The notes under the pieces are model-generated. The model did not search any database. It was given only the letters and a program-made list of their open reading frames with translations, and had not been told where the DNA came from. 64,000 bases of DNA from assembly GCA_011634665.1 (NCBI GenBank), contig WAEK01000008.1, positions 1,047,501 through 1,111,500 of the forward strand, written 5' to 3'. Made by a program: the position numbers and the translations under genes. Below, piece by piece: positions 1-9,287 of the stretch. Origin of the DNA: Mortierella sp. BCC40632 (Eukaryota > Mortierellomycota > Mortierellomycetes > Mortierellales > Mortierellaceae). How positions within the stretch are numbered: position 1 is the first letter of the stretch; each line of letters begins with the position of its first letter.

Positions 1-24
1 GAAAAATCACTGAAAATGACTTAC

Positions 25-273
25 TGGTATAGGCAACGATTCTGCTTTGACCACCACGACGCATGACTTCGTGGATTTCTGAAATTGAACTCACATAAAC
101 CTCGAACAGTCCCTTGACATACACTCCTCGACTCTTTTCTTCGTGGATTGGCAAGTTGTCGTTCACAGCTACAAAAAATTAGAGAAGGAATTTGGAGCGA
201 ACAAGTTAACATCGGAACAAAACAGGAAACTCATTGATCACCGCTGTACATTGCGCAAAGGCATGGTGAGAAC

Positions 274-307
<34 letters not shown>

Positions 308-2226
308 AAAATAAAACTTACGATTCAAAAGATCGCGGATCTTTTCCATATAGATTTCCATGTACGAGACTTTGACAGTATACTCCATGGTCGATGGTGA
401 AGCCAAGATGCTTGCAAAGATCTGGTCGACAATGCGGGGAATAATACCCTTGGTGTCTTCGTCATCAATTGAAGGACCCTATTGTACGAGAAGTGAAAAA
501 AAAAATGATGGGAGGAGACAAGAAAAGACTCCATAGTTGAGCATTGACTCTTGAGTACTCTAACAACATGTAGTTATGAATATTGAACTCTCCCTTACCA
601 TCATGGTGAAGGTCTTTCCTGATCCTGTTTGACCATAAGCAAAGACTGTGCCGTTGTAACCATTGATGACATCTAGTATTGAGAACCCAGTGTCACGGAT
701 GTCAGTCCTCTGTGGAACGATGGTATGAAGCAGGAGATGCAGGAGATGCAGGAGATAGTATGCAATTGCCCTCTCTAGGATTCCAATTTAAAAAGAACCA
801 TACCGTCGACAATGGTGCTGATCGAGTAGTTAAAGACGTCTTTCTGCTTCGAGTCTGATGGGAAGACTCTGTCAAAAGCGAATGTTCCTGGGTAGTCTTT
901 GCTCTATGGGTGCGAATGAGATATTCAGAGGAAGAGGCGAGAAAGAGATAGATGTGAGTCGCTGCAGGAGGCCAGAGTTGATCCTGTCGAGAAAGGCTAA
1001 TTAAAAAGGGTTGAAAGGCAGGGTCCCATCTTGGCTACCGGTCTCCCTGAAGAGCGGGTCCTCACACATACAGCCAATCAAGCAACAGCGCCAGTGCCCA
1101 AGCAAACAAGGATGACGTGGGATGCGAAAACGAGGAGAATCGTGTCTCCTGGATTGGTACTCTCCACTCACTTTTTGTGTTCACACTCTTTTCTTGTATC
1201 TCTCTTCTCCTTTCTCCAACCCTTTTTTTTTTTTCTTTGTTGGCGCCATAAAATGCCTCCCTGTCATATTTCGTCGGTCGCGTCGCATGGGGGAGGGGAT
1301 AACTCTGTCAAGGGGGAGGGGGAGGAAAGAGGAAAGAAGAGAAGAGAAGAGAAGAGAAGAGAAGAAGGCTGATCTCAGCATCCCAATGGCACATGAGCCA
1401 AGAGACCCACAGAGGTAGAGGCAACACTCCCACGCTGTGTCCCGAATACGGTCGTTGGGGGCACGCTTGCTCGAGATAGGGATGCAAAATAGAGATGCCT
1501 TTTGCACATGCAAACACAAAATCATGTCATATCAAACCAGCTGTGACTAGAGGACTATCGGTCCAACACCCGCTCTTTTTCTTTAGACATTGAAAGAAAT
1601 GACCTCTCTCATTGACCGCAACGGCCTGTTCCTTTCCACCCCAAGGAAAGCTCCGTCTACCATCCCGTACGTATTTCCATTCACTTGAATACCCTCTCCT
1701 GTGAAAGACAGCCTTTGCCCAGTAAATGGAGAGCAAGGCTCGTTCATGTCCCAAGACAAACAGGAGGAAGGAGCATACCAGACCAGCCTATTGCTCGGTG
1801 TAGCCCTGTCCAGTGCCCCGTCCAGTGCCCCGTCCAATGCAGCCCATAACCCCACCCCCACTCCCCCCAAAAAAACTCCCTTGGGACTCTCCTACCCCAA
1901 AAGGCTGCCGTATCCCATGATCCAAACACTTGGCGTCTCGGCGATATCCCCTGAGAGTCCAGAGTTGCCCAGAAACAGTGACAGAGCAATAAAGAAAGAA
2001 AAAGAGAGAGAGACACGAGCGCTAGTGCTCGTTTGGGAGAGTGCAAACAAAGTATAAAAAAAAAAATAAGACCTAACTCCACAAGGGGAGGAGACCCGAC
2101 ATTGCTTACCTCGACCTTGACTGAGGTCATGGTATCGTCAAATGCGACGATGGGCTGACCGCCCTCCCGGATTTCCAGAGAATTCTGGGGACGGAAACGA
2201 CAGACGACCTTGATGTTGTTAGACAT
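25..2226 (-). CDS. Kinesin-1 (conventional kinesin) heavy chain, N-terminal part of the motor domain; continues beyond the window's left edge
   Basis: Plus-end-directed microtubule motor, N-terminal part only. Exons in transcript order: 2226-2110, 903-804, 672-599, 478-322, 168-25; introns carry GT-AG ends and phases close (about 197 codons). The start is the ATG at 2226, opening with [14 protein letters not shown], the usual kinesin-1 N-terminus. The ATP-binding loop GQTGSGKT lies at residues 86-93 and is split from the preceding strand by an intron inside the [11 protein letters not shown] segment. [15 protein letters not shown] and [12 protein letters not shown] are further motor landmarks. 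From memory the best match is the fungal kinesin-1 (Nkin) group, which moves vesicles, nuclei and mitochondria in hyphae. The donor at 24-23 is followed by intron sequence to base 1. The first intron is unusually long (1.2 kb) for this gene. Confidence in family is high; exon ends are read from consensus only. Confidence 0.95.
904..2109 (-). other. Long first intron of the kinesin gene
   Basis: The 1206-bp gap between the first two kinesin exons has a clean GT donor at 2109-2108 and an AG acceptor at 905-904. No kinesin residues are missing across it, so no exon is hidden inside. It holds a GAGAA microsatellite near 1330-1365, short A/T runs and a three-unit CCAGTGCCCCGT repeat near 1808-1840. 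Open frames in it have low-complexity translations and are not supported as genes. Confidence 0.75.
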
Positions 2227-3371
2227 GGCTGCGTGTATGAGCGAGGAGGAGGAGGAGGAGGTAGGGAATGGGAGACCTGAATCAATCTCTGGTGGTGATG
2301 GGCAGAGGATGGATAGATGGATGGATGAATGGAAAAGGGCTCGGCTGCTCGGTGACGGTTGAGACGCCCTCAGGTTTGTGTCCAGGCCTTTGGCGGCAGG
2401 TGCAGGAGGATCACGGCCAGTCACTAACGGAGAGATGGGATGCGATCCAGGATGAGGAAAGAGAGTGAGAGAGTGGGAGAGAAAGAGAAAGAGAGAATAC
2501 GGATGAGTGAGTGGGGGAGAGAAAGAGAGAAAAAGAAGAGAGAGAGAATGGGAAAAGGAAAGAAAGAAAAAGAAGAGAAAGGAAGAGATGAGAGCGTGCT
2601 GCCCTGGTTCGCATTCGGCAGAACGAGTAGGAAGGGAGAGAGTGAGAGAGGAGAGGAGGCGTGCCTGGAACTCTTTTTAAGCGCGTGTCATCTTGTCCCG
2701 CCGGGGCATGCTTTTTTTTTTTTTTTTTTCTATCTCGTACTCTCTCCCTCTCTCTCTCTTTCTCTGTGTTGTGTCTGTGTCTGTGTCTGTCTGTATCTTG
2801 TCTCTCTCCGCCCAGTGCCCTGTCCTGGTCCTCTGTCATGTCCCCGCCGTGCGCGGGAGAGCCTCAACCAAAGAAACCGCGCCACTAGCCAGTGCAGCTC
2901 TTGTGCAGGGTTGGAATGATACTAGAAAGTATCCATGGTACCTCTTTGAAGATGGAGATGAGAAAGATGCCTCTGATGAAGATGCGGATAAAGAACAGAA
3001 AGAAAGAGAGCAACAGTTAGCGAAAAGGATAGCGGGATTAAGATGGATGGCGTCTAATGATGACAATGCAATGCGCATCCCCATTGCGGATGAATACCCT
3101 AAAAAAAAAAAAAAAAAAAGTCAAAAGAAGTCCCGTGCGCTTGAACCCCAAAAAGGCCCCGAACCAGCCACCTGGCGACTACTCTCAATCTCTCAACTTC
3201 TCTCTCTCTCTCTTTGTGCCCCTGTCCCGTGCCACGCTTCTGGAAAATAATCTGCCCGGCTGCGGGCATGGGAGCAGTTGGACTTTTTGCTCTCCTACCT
3301 TTTCTTTATCAATCCCAAAGCCCACCCTTTGTCTTCTTCATTTCCTTTCATCCACCTCCCCTAGTCAACAC
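2227..3371. promoter_or_regulatory. Divergent intergenic region between kinesin and the APH-like gene
   Basis: This 1.1-kb region separates two divergently transcribed genes. On the kinesin side (about 2455-2600) it is almost pure purine on the plus strand, meaning a pyrimidine-rich leader for the minus-strand gene. On the other side (about 3185-3370) the plus strand is pyrimidine rich. CT-rich leaders just before a start codon recur at other genes in this window. A T18 run at 2711-2729 and an A18 run at 3102-3119 are present. Confidence 0.5.
2882..3121 (+). other. Coding-like acidic/lysine-rich open frame of unknown status ending in an A18 tract
   Basis: One plus-strand frame reads as a plausible soluble acidic protein segment: WNDTRKYPWYLF, then alternating Asp/Glu and Lys/Arg residues (DEDADKEQKEREQQ), then LRWMASNDD and IPIADEYP. 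It breaks off in an A18 tract. I cannot find a convincing start codon, splice site or family. It could be an exon of an unrecognised gene, a degraded retrocopy with its poly(A) remnant, or chance. It lies 250 bp upstream of the APH gene and in frame with a low-complexity stretch that leads towards it, but I do not join the two. Confidence 0.25.
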
Positions 3372-4694
3372 ATGGCCTCCCCTGCTTCCCTCCTCGTTCC
3401 CATCCCCGCCATCCCATGCGGCGACTCTTCGCCTGCCTCTACCGATTCGCCAGGCCACTTCCAAGAGACTGCAGGCCCACGCGTAGGCATATCGCTCACC
3501 CATGACCAAGCCGCACGTCTCCTCTCCTTCCACCTTCTCCGCCACCAACCCTCCAACTCTCACCCGTCGCTCAAGCAGCTCTTTTACTTTGATCGAGGCT
3601 TCAACAATCGTGTTTACCTGGCCTGCTGCGATGATGGCTCTGAATATGTGATTCGGCTTGGTGGTCGGTTCTGGGACCATCGCAAAATCACAAACGAGGT
3701 TCAAGCCTTGGCACTCGCTCGCGCTGCTCTACTGCACAGTAACTCAGAAAAGTCTACACCAATCCAGGTCCCAACCATCATTGGGACAAGCATCGACGAG
3801 AGCAAAGAACAGTCCGACCCAGCACTCCGTATCATCCCACATGACTACCTGATCATGACCCGACTCCCTGGTGTTCCTCTTGACACAGTCTGGGATCAAC
3901 TCTCTCAGGAAGAAAAGATCACCATCACCGACCAAGTGGTGGACATGTTTGCAGCGCTACAATCTATCCAGTTGGACACTGCTGGAAACTTTGTCCAAGG
4001 AATTCCAAAGGCACCACTGGAACCTGGCCCACAAGTCGTTGGACCGCTGATGGAAGGTGGAGAGGGTCCCTTTTCTTCCTGGAGAGCCCTCGTTGCCGCC
4101 AATATTCGACGAGAACTATCGAATCTGGACAAGGCTCAGGAGCGACTTTTTGAACTAGCTGAATTCAAACCTCGTCTCCATACATTATTGGCCAAGATTG
4201 AGTCTGGAGAATTAGAACGAAAATTTGAAAAGGATTTGTCTCAGTCTGGGCGTGATATTGTGTTTGTTCATGGAGACTTTGCTTCTCGCAATTTCCTGGT
4301 TGAAGGGACACAGGTCGTGGGACTGCTTGACTTTGAATTTGCAGGGGCGTTCCCAGCCGAATACGAATGGTGTGCAGGCATGGACTGGCTCTTTGCAGAC
4401 GCGATAGATCCTCTGGATACCGAGGCCATATCCGAAAGACAATCCGAGATGACGGATGAACAACAGGCATTGCTCGCTCACTTCCGTCAGAGGCTAGAAA
4501 ACGTGCACGGGATTCGCCCTTTGGGAGTTCAAGGAGATCAAGAATACAGAGTGGTCCTGTATCACCTGACATTCAACATTGCGCCCTGGTGGATTGTGGA
4601 TGAAGAACGGTCGACCTGGACAAGCAACAAACTCAAAAACTATCAGGGTGCTATCCTGGCCATGGAACGCGCTTTGACTTTCTTTGAATGCTAA
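3372..4694 (+). CDS. APH/ChoK-fold phosphotransferase (aminoglycoside phosphotransferase family protein)
   Basis: Intronless gene of 440 residues in the protein-kinase-like APH superfamily, which transfers phosphate from a nucleotide to small-molecule hydroxyls. The catalytic loop is VHGDFASRN with His300, Asp302 and Asn307. The metal-binding segment LLDFEFAG has its Asp at residue 320. An N-lobe strand YVIRLGG and a FDRGFNNRVYL glycine-containing loop precede them. The start at 3372 (MASPAS) is chosen because the open frame further upstream is pure low-complexity CT-rich leader. Fungi carry many such genes with unknown substrates, and nothing here indicates antibiotic resistance. It converges on the orphan gene downstream, whose stop codon is only 39 bp away, so the 3' UTRs must overlap or be extremely short. 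Confidence 0.9.
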   Translation: MASPASLLVPIPAIPCGDSSPASTDSPGHFQETAGPRVGISLTHDQAARLLSFHLLRHQPSNSHPSLKQLFYFDRGFNNRVYLACCDDGSEYVIRLGGRFWDHRKITNEVQALALARAALLHSNSEKSTPIQVPTIIGTSIDESKEQSDPALRIIPHDYLIMTRLPGVPLDTVWDQLSQEEKITITDQVVDMFAALQSIQLDTAGNFVQGIPKAPLEPGPQVVGPLMEGGEGPFSSWRALVAANIRRELSNLDKAQERLFELAEFKPRLHTLLAKIESGELERKFEKDLSQSGRDIVFVHGDFASRNFLVEGTQVVGLLDFEFAGAFPAEYEWCAGMDWLFADAIDPLDTEAISERQSEMTDEQQALLAHFRQRLENVHGIRPLGVQGDQEYRVVLYHLTFNIAPWWIVDEERSTWTSNKLKNYQGAILAMERALTFFEC

Positions 4695-4733
4695 GCATAC
4701 TATTGTTTATCAATTTACATCTAAAAGCTGGTC

Positions 4734-7700
4734 TTATGAAAGTACCAAGTTTGTTCTTCCATTAAAAGCGGCTGTCAGTTTGAGAAAACTCGAGTGGAGT
4801 GGATCATTGTCCATTTTAACACCCACAAGAGTCAATGTCAAATCCTCTTCCTTGGGGACATACTCCTGAATTAAATCCAAAGGCCAGACGGATTTGGGCT
4901 CGATCATTACAAGGACCAGCTCGGTCAAAACGTCATAGCGAAGAGTACTGAACAAAATCCTCCATCCTACATAACTTAATCGTGGATTCCGTAACTCAAA
5001 TCTCAATTGTCTTTTTTTGCCCAATTTAGAGATTGCGTTAGCAAGGATGACAAGGTGCGTTCTTTCCTTGAGAGCTACTGTCAGGTCTAAATCCTCCACC
5101 ACCAACTTGGACAGGCACGGAAACGTTTGTGTTTCCACCAGCTGATAAATCACCTCACACCAGGATCTGGCCTTGTCTTCTTTAAACTCGAGCGAATATA
5201 AATCCTTGAGCAGAAGTTTGATTAAAGTCTGCGAAGATTTTTCTATCAGGTGGTATAGAACTTGATCCATAAACTTGACCGTAAACTGTAGACCAAATGG
5301 ACATCTCTGAATCAAATCCCGGAGTACCATGCTTCGAGCCTCACTCCAGACTCCGGTGCTGGTCATATTCTCGGAGGATGGCCATGGATAAGAATCACTG
5401 ATTCCTCTAGAGTGGCATTCCGATACGGCAACTGTAACTGGGATCTTCAAGTCAAAACCGTGATTCTCTTCCAACCTTGAAAACTCGGTAAACATTCCCT
5501 GTCTAAAGGAAACAATCAATCCACATGAATAACATCTTGATTTCAGAGTCACCATCTTGGTTGAATGACCAGCTCTCACGAGAACTGAACTAATCCCGAT
5601 GGCATCCAGCACTCGAGGGAAGCCGTCGTAGAAGATTGTCATGGATTCAAGACAAGGGTTCTGGGTATACAGCGCCGTCATGTTCGCCTCAGATACTAGA
5701 GAACTGTCCAGATTGACTTGGGTGACCAGTCCACCACTAACAGACTCGATCCATTTCAAAGGTGGAGGGTCGATCGATGGTTCGACTTGTTGGAACCCTT
5801 GGAACTCTAGCTTAAAATCCATACTCGCTGACTTTGCGCTGCTCAATCGTTTAACAATACACACTCCTGGAGTCAACGTTTGATCGGCGTCGTTCTTTAG
5901 CTCGATCCGTTTCAAGGCCGGAATTACCCTGAAATACAGCTCCACCTGCTTCATCTCCGGAATTCCACAATTCTCAAAGCGAAGAGATCGAAGCTTGGAG
6001 GATGCCTTGACCAATGTCACGTCAAAGGTACCCCAACACTGATCATAGTCTTCAAACATCAGGCTTTGGATGTACCCTGTATGCAAGATAAAATTAGCCG
6101 GGTGGATTTTGGATGGCCATCGTCCTGTAGGCCCTCTGGAAAGCTTTAGGATGGAAGCCCTGACGAGGAGGAGCATGTCTCGGAGATCCTGAGTATCCTG
6201 GAGCGTAGCTTGGAAGTGGAGGACCAAATTCAGTTCCACAATGGGATTCGATTGCGACAAAGCCCAATACAATTCCTTTGTTGTTTGCTTCGACATTAAA
6301 TCGATTGATATCCGTCCATAGTATTGATCATAGGAAGGGAGTTTGATTGGCAATAAAGAAACTCGATTCAATAGATCGAACGTCTTGTCCATAGTTCGGA
6401 ACTGGTCCTCGCATACCCACTTGATTTGACCTTGAGAGTTCACGACCTTGAGCAAGTTCCCAAGCGTTTCTTCCGGCGTGGGTACAATGAAATGAGATTC
6501 AAGACGCTCAAGATCCAATTCCGATGGCAGATGGGTCTCTTCCGTCTGATTCAATGTTGGCAGTCTTTTCTGGAGTGATAGGATGGTATCGGTTAGGATC
6601 GATGCCACATTCCGTCTGAGGCTCTTTGTTCCTGTTAACGCAATGCTGCTTGTCTCGCCAGTACTGGGCAGGTCCCACTGACGGGCGACTACAGTGTCTA
6701 CAGAGATGATATTCTGAAGGATCGTCAAGATGTAGGCTCCATACTCCTCTAAAAACTTGATGGGATTTATCAGGTCATATCCTGCATGCTGAGTCAAATG
6801 GACTCCACATGGAACTGAAGTCTTGCTGCCAGTCTCCACTTTATGATACTCGCACTCGCAAAGAAAGTAGACTCGAAAGTGGGAAACAAAAGGGTCGAAA
6901 TCAGTGTCAAAGAATGTCGTTGGGAGAATGATAAAGAGTCTTGGACGAGATGCCTCTATCGCATTCTGCTTCTCTGCCAGAAAAGTCGTTAGTCTAGTGT
7001 CTAAAACCATCGAAGATCGTACTCCTTCCCAGGAGTCATTCAAGGCTGGGCTGGTTTTGACACTAACGACCACTGAGCGCCGGCTGCTGTCTGTAATCGG
7101 TGGGTCGGGTCTTGGTGATAGTTCGAAGTTTTGAGTTGACTCTTCAATCTCCCATTGCTCGGTCTGCGTAGTTGTCATACTGGTCTCTGGGTCAAAATTT
7201 TGTAGAATAATAGCTTCTGTAGAGGCTGCATTAAGCGGCGCCAGGGTTTTGCTCCTCTGGATTGGGGCTGTTCTTTTCCGGGCTGAAATCGCTCCATCCT
7301 GGGTCATATTCGTAGTGTCTTGAATTGAGGCAATGTCCTTCACAATCAAATCCTCACAATTCTGGGTCAGGGCCGTGCTTTTCAGGATTCGACTCCAACT
7401 TTGCAAGGTTGGTTTTGTACTTTCATGTGCCAAAACCAGGGTTTCTTGGACCGATGCAATACCCTGGACCAGACCCACAGGGTCCTGGACTGAGATTGCT
7501 CTATCCTGAGTTACGGTCGAACTTTCGTGGACGGAGGTAATTTCCCCATGGGTCCGGTCTATTTCCTCTTGGGTCAGGTCCACATACTCTTGGGTCAGGT
7601 CCACATCATCTTGGGTCAGAGTCTTATTCTGCTGGATTGGAGCCGCACTTTGCTGAGTTGGAGTTGCTTCATCCTGGGTCGAAGTTGCGTTATCTTGAAT

Positions 7701-8342
7701 CGATGCCATGCCTTCTTGTGTTAGATCCACAATATCTTGAGTTGGAGCTTTGTTCTGTTGCATTGGGGCCAGGGCTATGCCATTTTGGATCGAGGCCATG
7801 CTCTCCAGGATCAAGTCTGCACTAACTCGAGATGAAGCTGTGTTCTCTTGGGATACTTCTGCGTTATCCTGGGTTGAATCCGCGCTCTCCTGAGTCAGGG
7901 CTGTGGAATCCTGGACCGGGGTTGTGTTGGTGGATTGACTAACAGATTGGCCGATCAGGGGGTCGCGATAACTGACCATCTGGTCCGTAGGGGGATCTTT
8001 TGGTGGAGAGACCAATATAACAACAAGAACTTCTTCAGGATAGGCACGGATCCTCTTAGGAACAAGGCTTTTAGAAGAGAGTTAGACAGAGCTACAGAAG
8101 AAAAAAATGGATTCATGAGAGAAGGAGAAAGAGTTCTTGGCTTACATCTCAAAGTCGTCACCGAGCTCTGGCTCGACCAGCATGTCATCCATGAAGAGGT
8201 CAAACTCCCGTGCTCCAAAAGCACTCTGGATACTGCTCCACAGAATAATGTCGATGCCTAGACCCCGGTCCTGTCGAGTGACGAGTGTGGCGGTCTCCCT
8301 CCGGGCGCCTTCACAGCTACAGCGGAATCGTTGCTTCGACAT
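4734..8342 (-). CDS. Orphan family protein A: conserved N-terminal domain, heptad-repeat linker, leucine-rich C-terminal half
   Basis: Two exons (8342-8146 and 8067-4734) give 1176 residues; the 78-bp intron splits an Ile codon in phase 2. Residues 1-90 are an N-terminal domain opening MSKQRFRCSC with ETATLV, GLGIDIILWSSIQ and VEPELGDDFE. Residues of about 115-350 are a degenerate seven-residue repeat of the form TQ(D/E)xxxx. A conserved central module follows (RLFIILPT, FRVYFLCEC, FLEEYG). The C-terminal half has repeated leucine-rich strands (for example LRSLRFENCGIPEM) resembling an RNI-like LRR solenoid. No catalytic motif, signal peptide or membrane segment is seen. The paralogue starting at 9288 matches it throughout except in the linker. 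I recall the central motifs from many Mortierella hypothetical proteins but know no function. Gene model confidence is good because the paralogue has the same intron. Confidence 0.8.
7215..7915 (-). repeat. 21-bp degenerate minisatellite encoding heptad repeats in orphan protein A
   Basis: Within the coding sequence the Gln of TQD/TQE recurs every seven residues over roughly 30 units (for example LTQEGMA, SIQDNAT, STQDEAT), so the DNA period is about 21 bp. Units are diverged but stay in frame without stops. The corresponding place in the paralogue is not repetitive in this way. Confidence 0.75.
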
Positions 8343-8848
8343 CCAGATGCGTAATTGATTGAACAGTAGAAAGACAGATGACGATGAGAAAGATGATGAA
8401 GAGGGAATCTGAGAAAGGAGACTTGGCCTAGGCTCCATTCCAACAACCTCATCTTTGTCCCTCGCCCCCGCCCTCCCTCAATTGGGTTACACATCACAAT
8501 CTTAGCCCTCTTGGGCTTTGATCCCAAAGGCTATGGAAAGAGAGCCGCACCCCACTGATGCCTCCTTTGAGATCATCGTGCCTGTTGTGAAAAGAACAGC
8601 CAAAGGGATGGGGGAAGATAGAATGGACGCGGACCAACTCTGCAACGGTCTGTTGTTCTAAGAACGCTACAAGCCAGGGACAGGGACAGGGACAGGGACC
8701 AAGTGGATGGCACACTCGACTATACTCGCAGGAGCACGTGGATCTGGCCGAGATTCGCTGATGATCAAGAACTCTATTAAATTATGCGATGGGTTACACC
8801 CACCACCAGCCAAGGCAAGGAATCATAACCTCGGCGTAAATTGAGCCT

Positions 8849-8895
<47 letters not shown>

Positions 8896-8973
8896 AACCC
8901 AAACAAACATTTTTGAGATCATCCTGTGTCAAAGCATAGTCTGAGTATTCTCAAGATCCAAATTGTAACAGAC

Positions 8974-9004
<31 letters not shown>

Positions 9005-9287
9005 AAACAACAGAGAGAGAAAGTGATCCCAAAAATGCAAAATATGCATAAAGAAATTGTGCTGGGTTTGTTGTTTAAAAGATACACTCAGACACCATCC
9101 CAATGGTACCTAGACCGAAGCCCTGTCGTAGGTCTCCCCAAAAAGAGAGAGCAAAAGAAAGTCAGGAACACAATCTGACCAAAAGCAAACAAACAAAAGC
9201 TCCATTTTCTTCATCCTCGTCCTCATCCTCATCTTCCTCATCCATCATCCCTAATTCATCTCCTGCTTGACCAATCACATTTCCGTA
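8343..9287. promoter_or_regulatory. Bidirectional intergenic region between the two orphan paralogues
   Basis: This 945-bp region lies between two head-to-head start codons and must hold both promoters. It contains a GGGACA repeat at 8675-8699, a GA dinucleotide array at 8850-8893 and a T11/A23 block at 8974-9007 able to fold back on itself. A CATCCTC-type repeat sits just before the plus-strand start (about 9210-9250). I see no other gene. Confidence 0.55.

Noticed and set aside
1744..2424. 226-codon minus-strand open frame covering the kinesin start
   Set aside because: Only its middle (2226-2110) is kinesin exon 1; the rest is read-through into the leader and the first intron.
2411..2919. 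Long open frames in both directions over the GA/CT tract
   Set aside because: Translations are Glu/Arg/Lys or Ser/Leu/Phe low complexity caused by the microsatellite; no family and no conserved order.
3057..3371. N-terminal extension of the APH-like protein to an upstream ATG
   Set aside because: The extra 105 residues are A-tract lysines and CT-leader serine/leucine with no conservation expected; ATG at 3372 is preferred.
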